A DNA stretch of 64,000 nucleotides. It comes from JAVBTT01 sp031556035 (GTDB lineage Bacteria > Bacillota > Clostridia > Oscillospirales > UBA929). This document shows positions 52,563 to 60,426 of this stretch, piece after piece. Both the position numbers and the translations under genes were made by a program. Numbering within the stretch: the stretch's first letter is position 1; the number at the start of each line of letters is the position of its first letter. A model generated the notes under the pieces. It saw only the letters and a program-made list of their open reading frames with translations. It did no database searches and was not told the origin of the DNA. The DNA lies in contig JAVBTT010000005.1 in the NCBI GenBank assembly GCA_031556035.1, positions 1-64,000 on the forward strand. The letters run 5' to 3'.

Positions 52563-53055
52563 GGACACGTCCCCCTTTCGTCCTCTTTTGTCTCAATCTG
52601 CGCACAGCCTGCGCGTCACCGCCCGGTGTCTTTATTGTATTCCTTTTTTCCAATAAATTAAAGTGTTTTTTCAGATATTTTCTTGCGGTGATACGCAGCT
52701 TATCCAAATAGCCCAAAGGAAGCAGCAATAGGTTAAGTAAATTCAAAAATCCATCCATTAAAAAAAAGCCGATCGCCCGGAAAAACCTTGAGGCCAGCCA
52801 AAAATACAGCGCCGCGCCTATGCCCATACCCACTATGGCAAAAATCCGCAGCTCGCCGCCCCCTATTCCCAGCGCAAACCAGAATGCCGCGCCCGCGCAG
52901 ACAGCCCAGAATACAATGTCTAAGAAGGCCGTCAGTATCCAGGATATGAAGCGCCCGCGAATAACCCGCATGATGTCGTACACCACGCCCAGGCCTATCC
53001 CCATCAAGCAGGAAAAGAAAAACTCCAGGCCTTGCCCGGTTATCGAGACGGCCAT
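52375..53055 (-). CDS. yabQ: Spore cortex biosynthesis protein YabQ, with readthrough tail over divIC
   Basis: Open frame of 226 residues from ATG 53055. Residues 1-150 match YabQ: several membrane helices (LEFFFSCLMGIGLGVVYDIM, WILTAFLDIVFWAVCAGAAF) then RITARKYLKKHFNLLEK. The last ~65 residues are an out-of-frame reading of divIC and carry no family pattern, so the original stop seems to have been lost. The start is one base past the yabP stop. YabQ is a forespore/mother-cell membrane protein needed for cortex formation. Confidence 0.85.
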   Translation of the reverse strand: MAVSITGQGLEFFFSCLMGIGLGVVYDIMRVIRGRFISWILTAFLDIVFWAVCAGAAFWFALGIGGGELRIFAIVGMGIGAALYFWLASRFFRAIGFFLMDGFLNLLNLLLLPLGYLDKLRITARKYLKKHFNLLEKRNTIKTPGGDAQAVRRLRQKRTKGGRVREKEEAQAFSQAGDADFRGLRGNDPARSSASAQQRSGKKRGLGSPGASAKNSQQRTVGSYRF

Positions 53056-53056
53056 A

Positions 53057-53332
53057 TCAGCGGAACATGCGCGACCAGAAGCCGCCCGATGCAGGGGCGC
53101 CATCCTCGTACTCAAGGGAATTTATCGTCCCCTCGACGCTCAGCTCGCCGCCTTCAATGCTGAGCTTGTCAATGTGCAGGCTCTCTCCCTTTATTATAAG
53201 GGTACCCTTGCTGGTAGAGCAGATGACGCTCTGCTCGTCAAAGCTCTCCACGTCCTCAACCCCCGCCACCGACATGCGGCTGCGTCCCTCGAGAATCACG
53301 TGATGCGGCAACCCGCGGTTCCTGTCGTCCAT
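53057..53332 (-). CDS. yabP: Sporulation protein YabP
   Basis: 91 residues from ATG 53332, after GGGAGGG. Family core: HHVILEGRSRMSVAGVEDVES and TLIIKGESLHIDKLSIEGGE. A mother-cell sporulation protein of the YabP/YqfC family, normally co-transcribed with yabQ as here. Confidence 0.9.
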   Translation of the reverse strand: MDDRNRGLPHHVILEGRSRMSVAGVEDVESFDEQSVICSTSKGTLIIKGESLHIDKLSIEGGELSVEGTINSLEYEDGAPASGGFWSRMFR

Positions 53333-53420
53333 CCTCTGTCCCTCCCATAACTGTTTGTACATTATATGGGAGAGGGCGGGCTTGTATGTTTTTTTTACGG
53401 GGGGGCTTTTCCGCGAAACG

Positions 53421-53486
53421 AAAAGCAACGCCCTTGTCCCCTGCGGGAAAGGATACGGCGGGCGAACGCAGTTCGCCCCTACAGAG
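53421..53486. repeat. G+C-rich intergenic repeat, copy 1
   Basis: AAAAGCAACGCCC... to ...TTCGCCCCTACAGAG. The second half holds GGGCGAACGCAGTTCGCCC, a short hairpin. A related copy is at 58012-58080 and a shorter one at 60392-60426. It lies between the yabP and rqcP genes. Confidence 0.6.
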
Positions 53487-53499
53487 GGTGGCTGGCTTC

Positions 53500-53751
53500 T
53501 TACGCCTCCCCGGAAAGTTCCCTGTACATCGCGCCGGCGCTCTCCTTGGTGGCGTGCTCGGACACCTCCAAAACCTCGACCGTCACGCGCCTGGCGCCGA
53601 AGCGCATCGAAATCACGTCCCCTGCCTTCACCTCGTATGAGGCCTTGGCAGTCTTGCCGTTCACGGTCACCCTCTCGTTGTCGCACGCCTCGTTCGCGAC
53701 AGTGCGGCGCTTGATGAGCCGGGACACCTTGAGATATTTGTCAAGTCTCAA
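53500..53751 (-). CDS. rqcP: S4-domain RNA-binding protein RqcP (YabO)
   Basis: 83 residues. S4 core MRLDKYLKVSRLIKRRTVAN and RVTVNGKTAKASYEVKAGD. In Bacillus this protein helps RqcH extend stalled nascent chains with alanine in ribosome quality control. The yabO-yabP order supports the assignment. Confidence 0.88.
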   Translation of the reverse strand: MRLDKYLKVSRLIKRRTVANEACDNERVTVNGKTAKASYEVKAGDVISMRFGARRVTVEVLEVSEHATKESAGAMYRELSGEA

Positions 53752-53798
53752 AACAACGGCGCCTTTCTAAATTTAATTCGCCGCGCAAATACGCGCTC

Positions 53799-53838
53799 GA
53801 CGGCTTCGGTAAGCTTTTGAGCGCTTACCGAAGCCGTC
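53799..53838 (-). terminator. 16-bp hairpin after the HU gene
   Basis: GACGGCTTCGGTAAGC (53799-53814) pairs perfectly with 53823-53838. It is 14 bp past the HU stop, reading leftward. Confidence 0.65.
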
Positions 53839-53852
53839 AATATAGCAGGTTT

Positions 53853-54128
53853 TTATTTGTTGACCGCATCCTTGAGGGCTTTCCCGGGCTTGAAAACAGG
53901 AGATTTAGAGGCCGCGATGTCAATTTTCTCCTTGGTCTTGGGATTGCGTCCGATGCGGGGCTTGCGCTCTTTGACCTCGAAGGAGCCGAAGCCGACGAGC
54001 TGCACCTTCTCACCAGCGACCATCGCGTCTGAAAGAGTGTCGAACACGGCGGTTATGACGATTTCGGAATCTTTTTTGGTTTGGCCGGTCTTCTCTGCAA
54101 TCGCGTTCACAAGTTCGGCTTTGTTCAT
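53853..54128 (-). CDS. HU-family DNA-binding protein
   Basis: 91 residues. MNKAELVNAIAEKTGQTKKD opening and the DNA-arm segment FEVKERKPRIGRNPKTKEKI are diagnostic. GAGGAGG precedes the ATG. A histone-like dimer that bends and compacts DNA; insertion between mazG and rqcP is common in Clostridia. Confidence 0.96.
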   Translation of the reverse strand: MNKAELVNAIAEKTGQTKKDSEIVITAVFDTLSDAMVAGEKVQLVGFGSFEVKERKPRIGRNPKTKEKIDIAASKSPVFKPGKALKDAVNK

Positions 54129-54224
54129 GTTTCTGTGTTCCTCCTCAATTATGGCTCTTTTGAATAGTATGCTAAAGGCGGTAATGTTGTATTCGCCTCT
54201 TTGCCTGAAGAAAAAGCATTCAGA

Positions 54225-54896
54225 TTAATGCGGGGGGTATTCTTCACCGAGTTCCCATAGCTCGAACTCACGCACAAGCTCCCGGCATCTGTCAAGCAGG
54301 GCAAGCTCGGGATTGACGCCCGCCGCCCTCGCTGAGACCACCAGCGACAGCAGCGCTTCCCCAAGTTCCCTCTCCCCCGCAACGACAGAGGAGGCCTCAA
54401 GTCTGTATCCGGCCTTTGACGCCCTGGAGACGAGTTTTTCAGCCCGCATCAAAGCGGGCAGAGCTTCAGACACGGCTTTGAGCGAGTCCGATTTTGTCGT
54501 CTGCCCCTTGGATTCGCTCTTTATGCGTTCCCAGTTGCTGAGCACTTCCTCGGCGCCGGACACCCTGACATCCCCGAAGATATGAGGGTGGCGCCGAATC
54601 AGTTTGCGACAAATTCCATCAATAACTTCGCCGATGTCAAACCTTTCTGCCTCGCTGGCCATCTGAGCGTGAAATACGACCTGGAGCAACACATCCCCCA
54701 GCTCCTCACGCATCAGCTCCGCGTCGTCCAGGTCAATGGCCTCGGAGAGCTCATACGACTCCTCAAGCAGGTTTGAGCGGATGGTGGCGTGAGTCTGCTC
54801 CCTGTCCCACGGGCAACCGTCCGGGGAACGCAAAACGCTCATAATCTCAACGAGATCCTCAAAGGTGTATCCAGCGCTCTTATGCAAATCTATCAC
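54225..54896 (-). CDS. mazG: MazG-family nucleoside triphosphate pyrophosphohydrolase (YabN C-terminal part)
   Basis: 223 residues, a single MazG unit of the long type. Metal-binding EESYELSEAIDLDDAELMREELGDVLLQ gives the ExxE...ExxD motif. In Bacillus YabN, a SAM-methyltransferase-like N-terminal domain precedes MazG; it is missing here. It hydrolyses aberrant NTPs or dNTPs to monophosphates. Confidence 0.9.
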   Translation of the reverse strand: MIDLHKSAGYTFEDLVEIMSVLRSPDGCPWDREQTHATIRSNLLEESYELSEAIDLDDAELMREELGDVLLQVVFHAQMASEAERFDIGEVIDGICRKLIRRHPHIFGDVRVSGAEEVLSNWERIKSESKGQTTKSDSLKAVSEALPALMRAEKLVSRASKAGYRLEASSVVAGERELGEALLSLVVSARAAGVNPELALLDRCRELVREFELWELGEEYPPH

Positions 54897-54932
54897 AGTC
54901 CGCGCCTTTCTTCAAGTATTATTTTCGTTTTT

Positions 54933-56537
54933 CTAGCGTATCCTCAAAAAATTTGCTAATTTTTCCCCTTTCGGGATTAACATAAGGTCATTTCGTGGCA
55001 GCGCGCGCAGAAAAAGCGCCATTATCAGGTACGCGAGCGCCCCGGCTGCGATTGAGCCCAGGACGGATACGGCGTTGCTCATATGTCCCGAGAGGAACAG
55101 ATACACCCCGCGTGTCAGCGCCCCCATCAGCGCCGACGCGAGAAGCGGCTTGGCAAACACCCCGAGCATCCGTGCGCCCGCCCCTGTGACCCTCAGTATG
55201 ACAGCAATATTGAGAAGGGAAATCAGGCCGTAGCAGACCGCGGTGCTGATCGGCGCGCCGTTTATGTGTATTTGCGGGTTTCCGACCAGGAAGTAGTTGC
55301 AGGCTATTTTAGCTATGACACCTACCAGCATCGTCACGACTGGGATCGATACCAGGCCGAGCGCTTGAAGGACGGCGTTGGTGAGCGACACGAGGCATAC
55401 AAATGGTATCGCCAGCGAAAGGGTTGTGAGCAGCGGAGCCGCGATCCTGACTCCGGAGGGCTGGTTGGAATACAGCATGGACAGGATGGGCCCGGCCAGA
55501 CTCATAAATCCCGCAGCGCAGGGCATCGCGAGCAGCGCAGTCACCCTGAACGAGCTCTTAATAGTCCCGTTCACGGTCTTTTTATCATTGCGCACCCTCG
55601 CGGCGGAGATCGCCGGGATTATGCTGACGGACAGCGTCAAAATAAAGGCGGGCGGCAGATTGAACATGGTAATCGCCCAGGAGTAGGCCCCGTAGAAGTC
55701 GTGCGCCTCCTGCGGGCTGAAGCCCGCCGCGCTCTGAAGCCGCCCCAGTATCTGCGACGTGTCTATCAGGGTTCCAAGGCTGAGTATTGAGGAGCTTATA
55801 GTTATGGGCAGCGCGATCGCTATAAGCCTTGCCAGTATTTTTTTTCGGCTGGGCACCGCCTCGACTTTGGGGTCGGGGAGCCTTGCCTTGCCCGGCCTGC
55901 CCGCGAACCACAGGTAGAGGGCGGCCATCGCGGTGCCGATCGTGACCCCAAGAATGGCGGACGCCGCCTGCGACGGCAGAGCGGCTCCGGCCTTCATCGT
56001 CGCAAAGAGCAGCACAAGCCCGAAAACCAGCTTGCCCATGGCCTCTATAACCTGCGATACAGCGGTGGGCAGCATGTTGCCCTTGCCCTGATGATACCCG
56101 CGTATGGGGCAGATCAGGCCCACGAAGAAAACTGCGGGAGCTATCGCCCTGATGGCCTGCACGGCCTCATCGTCGTGCATGATGCCGGCAAACGCCGGAG
56201 CCCCTATGAACAGGACAAGCGCGCCCACAGTGCCGATAAGTATGAACGCCATCGCGGAGACGCTGAAAATAGCCCGCGCCTCGCGCCTGCGCCCGGCAGT
56301 CTCGGCCTCGGAGACCATCTTGGAGACGGCCACCGGAAGCCCCGCCGATGATATGACGAACAGGGTCGCAAAAATATTGTAGGCCACCGTGAAATGCGCG
56401 GAGCCTGCCTCGCCCAGCATACGGCCGATCGGAATCTTGAACAGCGCGCCTATAACCTTGACAAGACCGGTGGCTATCGACAGTATAAGCGCCCCGTAGA
56501 GGAAGCTCTGCGACTTTGGCCTGCGCTCAGCGGGCAT
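54933..56537 (-). CDS. spoVB: Stage V sporulation protein B-like flippase (MOP superfamily)
   Basis: 534 residues with about 14 membrane helices. The opening LILSIATGLVKVIGALFKIP and GTLIDTSQILGRLQ are typical of SpoVB/YtgP. It belongs to the MurJ/Wzx-type lipid-linked oligosaccharide flippases and is needed for spore cortex. Position before mazG and HU matches the yabM-yabN order in Bacillus. Confidence 0.92.
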   Translation of the reverse strand: MPAERRPKSQSFLYGALILSIATGLVKVIGALFKIPIGRMLGEAGSAHFTVAYNIFATLFVISSAGLPVAVSKMVSEAETAGRRREARAIFSVSAMAFILIGTVGALVLFIGAPAFAGIMHDDEAVQAIRAIAPAVFFVGLICPIRGYHQGKGNMLPTAVSQVIEAMGKLVFGLVLLFATMKAGAALPSQAASAILGVTIGTAMAALYLWFAGRPGKARLPDPKVEAVPSRKKILARLIAIALPITISSSILSLGTLIDTSQILGRLQSAAGFSPQEAHDFYGAYSWAITMFNLPPAFILTLSVSIIPAISAARVRNDKKTVNGTIKSSFRVTALLAMPCAAGFMSLAGPILSMLYSNQPSGVRIAAPLLTTLSLAIPFVCLVSLTNAVLQALGLVSIPVVTMLVGVIAKIACNYFLVGNPQIHINGAPISTAVCYGLISLLNIAVILRVTGAGARMLGVFAKPLLASALMGALTRGVYLFLSGHMSNAVSVLGSIAAGALAYLIMALFLRALPRNDLMLIPKGEKLANFLRIR

Positions 56538-56617
56538 GGAACAACAACACCTTCCGAAGGATTATTGCGACTTCAGGACAGCCCGAAGCGCCTTGTACAA
56601 CTCTATGAGCCCGAAAG

Positions 56618-57907
56618 TCAAAAAATTCTGGCCGCAAGCTTAGCCTCGTACAAAATCCTCTCCCGGTCAAGCGTCAAAAACTCCCCGTCCCTGTATACGA
56701 CCTTTCCGCGCGCCATTGTCAGGCGCACGTCCCCGGCGCGGGCGGCGTACACCAGCTGGGACGGAATATGGTGGCAGGGTGTCAGATGCGGACTGTCGAA
56801 GTCCAGCAGGGCAAGATCGGCGTAACAGCCGACCTCTATCCTGCCGGTTTCGGTTCCGCGCCCGGCCGCCTCCGCGCCGCCCCCTGTCGCCATTGCCAGG
56901 CTGTCCCCGGCGGTGACGGCCCCAATTTTCATCTGGGCCATAGCCGCCAGCTTCATCTCCTCAAACATGTCGTGGCTGTTGTTGGAGGCCATCCCATCCG
57001 TCCCCAGCGCGACGCTGACGCCGCGCGCGCGCATATCCGGCACGCGCGCAGCGCCCGAGGCCAGCTTGAAGTTGCTGACCGGGTTGTGTACCGCGGACAC
57101 CCCGCGGGCGGCAAGGATATCCATATCACCGTCCTCGACCCACACGCAGTGCGCCGCCACGCCGCCCTGGGCCCAAAGGCCGCTGCGCTCCATGACCTGA
57201 ACCGGGGTCAGGCCGTTGTTGCGGGCCTTGCACTCCTCGTGCTCCTTCCGAGTCTCCGAGATGTGTATATGGAGCCTGAGACCGTTTTCCGACGCGTACC
57301 GGGCCAGCGGCAGATGGTATTTCTCATCCGAGGTGTACTCCGCGTGTATGGAGGCGTCTATTCTTATCCGTCCTCCGTCGTGTCCGTGCCAGCGCTCGAC
57401 AAGCTCGCGCATCTCGCGGAAACAGCGCGAATTTTCAAAGACCGGGTCGTTGCCGATCATGGTGCAGCCTCTGGACAGGTTCGCGCTGAGCCCCGCCTCG
57501 TCCGCCGCCTCGGCTATTGCCATGCAGTGGTCGTACATGTCTATAAAGCAGGTGGTTCCGCCTGCGGCCATCTCAAGCATTGAAAGCCGGGCGCCGAGGC
57601 CGACCAGCCTGTCGTCCAGCCTGGCCTCGGCCGGGAAAATGAAATTAAAGAGCCAGTCGTGCAGCTCGTGATCGTCCGCGAAGCCGCGCAGCAGCGACAT
57701 GGGGACATGGGTGTGCGCGTTTACGAGGCCGGGTATCAATACCAGCCCGGGCCCGGTCACGGCGGAGGAAACGTCCCCGTCCGGCCTCGTGGGGCCGACG
57801 TGCGAAATCCTGGAGCCGGACACGCCCACGAAGCCGTCCCTCAGCACGCTTCCGTCCGGAAGCAGGACGGCGACTCTCTCAAACAGGGTATCGGTCAATA
57901 TGTTCAT
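56618..57907 (-). CDS. Amidohydrolase, S-adenosylhomocysteine/5'-methylthioadenosine deaminase type
   Basis: 429 residues. Metal-binding HTH in VNAHTHVPMSLLRGFADD, then HIHISETRKE, the histidine in AAHCVWVEDGD and the aspartate in ALGTDGMASNNS. LHDWLFNFIFPAEARL is typical of MtaD. It probably deaminates SAH, MTA or adenosine. ATG 57907 lies one base after AAAGG; TTG 57898 is better spaced. It is upstream of a purine nucleoside phosphorylase, consistent with purine nucleoside salvage. Confidence 0.88.
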   Translation of the reverse strand: MNILTDTLFERVAVLLPDGSVLRDGFVGVSGSRISHVGPTRPDGDVSSAVTGPGLVLIPGLVNAHTHVPMSLLRGFADDHELHDWLFNFIFPAEARLDDRLVGLGARLSMLEMAAGGTTCFIDMYDHCMAIAEAADEAGLSANLSRGCTMIGNDPVFENSRCFREMRELVERWHGHDGGRIRIDASIHAEYTSDEKYHLPLARYASENGLRLHIHISETRKEHEECKARNNGLTPVQVMERSGLWAQGGVAAHCVWVEDGDMDILAARGVSAVHNPVSNFKLASGAARVPDMRARGVSVALGTDGMASNNSHDMFEEMKLAAMAQMKIGAVTAGDSLAMATGGGAEAAGRGTETGRIEVGCYADLALLDFDSPHLTPCHHIPSQLVYAARAGDVRLTMARGKVVYRDGEFLTLDRERILYEAKLAARIF

Positions 57908-58011
57908 CCTTTCACGGTGGATGTGGTTTTGGCCCAGGCAAGCCGTCTGACGGCGGAGTCCGAACGCCGGGGGCCATTATGTCCTTTGCCCCGGACTTAC
58001 GGAAGCCGCGC

Positions 58012-58080
58012 AAAAGTAACGCCACCATCTCCCGCAGGGAGGGATGCGGCGGGCCGCCGAGGACGTAGGCCCCTACAAGG
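58012..58080. repeat. G+C-rich intergenic repeat, copy 2
   Basis: AAAAGTAACGCCACC... to ...TAGGCCCCTACAAGG aligns along its length with 53421-53486. It lies between the amidohydrolase and nucleoside phosphorylase genes. A further G+C-rich hairpin (GGCGGCAGACGTCTGCCGCC, 58104-58123) follows. Confidence 0.6.
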
Positions 58081-58171
58081 CTACGGGATCTGGCCGACGG
58101 TGGCGGCAGACGTCTGCCGCCCCGTTAGCTGCTCGTCCCTTATTTTTCAACACGCGGGGGCTCCGCTCTTC

Positions 58172-58984
58172 CTACATCATCTCCAGACATCTAAGCACAA
58201 GCTTTGAAAACCTGGGCTTCGCGTCCTCTGCGGCGTCCAGCACTTCTTTCTCGGACAGCGCGTGCTTCTGAAGCCCGGCACCCTTGTTGCAGACAAGGGA
58301 GAAGCCCAGAATGCGCATGCCCGCGTGCCTGGCGGCTATGACCTCCGGTACGGTCGACATGCCCACCGCGTCCGCTCCAAGGATCGCGGCTGCCCGCACC
58401 TCCGCCGGGGTCTCGTACTGGGGGCCCTGGAAGAACATGTATACCCCCTCCTTCAAAGGCACGCCGGCCGACTCGGCGGCCTCGTGCGCGACCTCGCGCA
58501 GCTCCGGGGTATAGGTGGTTGACATGTCCGGAAACCTGGTGCCCAGTTCCGGCATGTTTGGGCCGCGCAGCGGGGAGTCCCCCGACAGCTTGATGTGATC
58601 CGAAATCATCATGATGTCCCCAGGCATCAAGTCCTCCCTGACGCCGCCTGACGCATTTGTTACAAGCAGTGTATGCGCCCCGAGCATTTTCAGCACGCGC
58701 ACGCCGTAGGTCACCAGGTCGAAACCGTGGCCCTCATAGTAATGGGCCCGCCCCTGCATGACCGCCACCTTTTTTCCGGCAAGCCGCCCGAACACCAGCC
58801 TGCCCGCGTGACCGGGGGCGGTTGATACCGGGAAATGAGGAATGTCGGTATAGGGTATTGATACCGAATCATTACAGAGGTCTCCTAAAAACCCCAGACC
58901 AGAGCCCAGGATCAAGGCGTATTCTGGCGCAAACGGCACCACGCCAATCAGATAGTTGACGCTTTCACGGAGCTTTTCAACCAT
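58172..58984 (-). CDS. Purine nucleoside phosphorylase (PNP I family)
   Basis: 270 residues, trimeric PNP type. Phosphate-binding LILGSGLGFLG and MQGRAHYYEGH; substrate region VTNASGGVREDLMPGDIMMI and MFFQGPQYETPAEVRAAAIL; the base-contact asparagine in LVCNKGAG. It splits guanosine/inosine with phosphate. Usually named deoD/punA. Confidence 0.94.
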   Translation of the reverse strand: MVEKLRESVNYLIGVVPFAPEYALILGSGLGFLGDLCNDSVSIPYTDIPHFPVSTAPGHAGRLVFGRLAGKKVAVMQGRAHYYEGHGFDLVTYGVRVLKMLGAHTLLVTNASGGVREDLMPGDIMMISDHIKLSGDSPLRGPNMPELGTRFPDMSTTYTPELREVAHEAAESAGVPLKEGVYMFFQGPQYETPAEVRAAAILGADAVGMSTVPEVIAARHAGMRILGFSLVCNKGAGLQKHALSEKEVLDAAEDAKPRFSKLVLRCLEMM

Positions 58985-59007
58985 TTATGCTTCACTCCCC
59001 GGCATAA

Positions 59008-59406
59008 TTATTCGCCCAGGCTCTCGCCGCATTTGCGGCAGAATCTGTCCTCCCTGTTTAAGGTCAGCTCGCACCTGGGGCATATCTTGAGCTGCTTCAG
59101 CTCGGCGACCCTGTCGTTTATATCCTTTATCGCCTTCTTTTTCTCGTCAACCTCGGCCAGCATTTCGTCCACACTGTCCGTGTCGGCGTTCGGGTCGAGA
59201 TGGGCCGAATAGACCAGCTCGCCCATCCTCTGCATAAGCTTGCCTATATCGCCGTTCAGCTCCGCAGCCTGAAGGTTGAGCCTGGTGATTTCCCAGAGCT
59301 CGCCCGCTTTTTTCCCGGCGCTGTCCAGCGTGCGCCCCGCGGCCTCGCCGGCCACCGCCGCGGTCGATTTGACCTTCCCGATAAAGTTCTTGACCGTATC
59401 GCTCAT
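59008..59406 (-). CDS. Coiled-coil protein with C-terminal zinc ribbon
   Basis: 132 residues. A coiled-coil/helical body covers residues about 10-105 (AGEAAGRTLDSAGKKAGELW, DEMLAEVDEKKKAIKDIND). The end has CPRCELTLNREDRFCRKCG, two CxxC pairs forming a zinc ribbon. No membrane segment. Function unknown; similar small proteins are widespread in Clostridia. Confidence 0.75.
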   Translation of the reverse strand: MSDTVKNFIGKVKSTAAVAGEAAGRTLDSAGKKAGELWEITRLNLQAAELNGDIGKLMQRMGELVYSAHLDPNADTDSVDEMLAEVDEKKKAIKDINDRVAELKQLKICPRCELTLNREDRFCRKCGESLGE

Positions 59407-59423
59407 TTCATTGGCCTCCTTTT

Positions 59424-60359
59424 TTAAAATAGCCCGCCGCCGATAAACTCGCGCAGCAGCGACTTCACAGAAACCATGTGCTCCTCAATGGGATAAAACT
59501 CCTCCAGCCTCTTGCCTATCAGACACAGCTCGTCGCCTCGCTCGGCGTCGCAGGGTATAGCGGCGAACAGCGGTATCGCGTGACTGCGCAGCACGGGAAG
59601 CTCATAGGGCATTGAGGTGTCGATCTTGATGTCCGCCAGCTCCTTGTAAGGCGAGATGTAATTCTTCTCCCCCCGCCGCACGTTCGCCCACAGCCCCATG
59701 GTCTTGTCAGGCTTCCAGCCCCTGAAATTGTCGTCTCTTATGATACGCCGCACCAGCCGAAGCCAAGTGCTTTTGAAAAAAATCTCGCCGTCGCGCTTTG
59801 TGTTGCTGCGCGCGGACGCATATACCCTGGTCGCGCCGAAATTACCCTGGAGCATGGACGGGTTAAGCGCGTGAATGCCCTCAAATATCGCCACCTCGTC
59901 CTTTTGCAGCCGCATCAGGCGTCCGGGGAGCTCAGAGCGCCTCTGGCGCGTAAAGTCAAAACGCGGTATCTCAACCTCTCCGCCGGACGAGAGTATTTCA
60001 AAGTGCTTAGTGAGCAGGGGGATGTCCACGCACTCGGGCGACTCAAAATCAATGTTGCCGTTTTTGTCCTTCGGATGGGTCTCCGCGTTGAAGGGGCGAA
60101 AATAGTCGTCGATCGAGACCACATGGCACTTTATGCCGATATAGCCCAGGCCGGACGCCAGCTTGCCCGCGGTGGTCGTCTTGCCCGAGCCGGACGGCCC
60201 CGACAGCAGGACTATCGGCTTCTCGGCAGAGTCGGTGGCTATCGCGGCGGCGGCCATCGCGATTTTAGTGTTCAGCGACGCGTCACACTCGGCCAGCAGA
60301 CCGCGCGGGTCGGTCTTCGCGCGGTGATTTATCTCGGAAAACTCAAAGCTTATGCTCAT
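59424..60359 (-). CDS. P-loop nucleoside kinase, uridine kinase/phosphoribulokinase-like
   Basis: 311 residues. Walker A is LLSGPSGSGKTTTAGKLAS near 50, followed by CHVVSIDDYFRP and IPRFDFTRQRRSELPG, as in uridine kinases. VAIFEGIHALNPSM is the Walker B-like strand. It lacks the N-terminal TGS domain found in some longer clostridial relatives. Probably phosphorylates uridine or a related nucleoside. Confidence 0.85.
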   Translation of the reverse strand: MSISFEFSEINHRAKTDPRGLLAECDASLNTKIAMAAAAIATDSAEKPIVLLSGPSGSGKTTTAGKLASGLGYIGIKCHVVSIDDYFRPFNAETHPKDKNGNIDFESPECVDIPLLTKHFEILSSGGEVEIPRFDFTRQRRSELPGRLMRLQKDEVAIFEGIHALNPSMLQGNFGATRVYASARSNTKRDGEIFFKSTWLRLVRRIIRDDNFRGWKPDKTMGLWANVRRGEKNYISPYKELADIKIDTSMPYELPVLRSHAIPLFAAIPCDAERGDELCLIGKRLEEFYPIEEHMVSVKSLLREFIGGGLF

Positions 60360-60391
60360 GTTTCGGCTCCTTGCAGGATATAAATTGGAAA

Positions 60392-60426
60392 GACGGCGGG
60401 CGATCGGGGACGGTCGCCCCTACGGA
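60392..60426. repeat. G+C-rich intergenic repeat, short copy 3
   Basis: ACGGCGGGCGATCGGGGACGGTCGCCCCTACGGA-like sequence, matching the hairpin half of copies 1 and 2. It overlaps the hemZ stop region. Confidence 0.5.
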
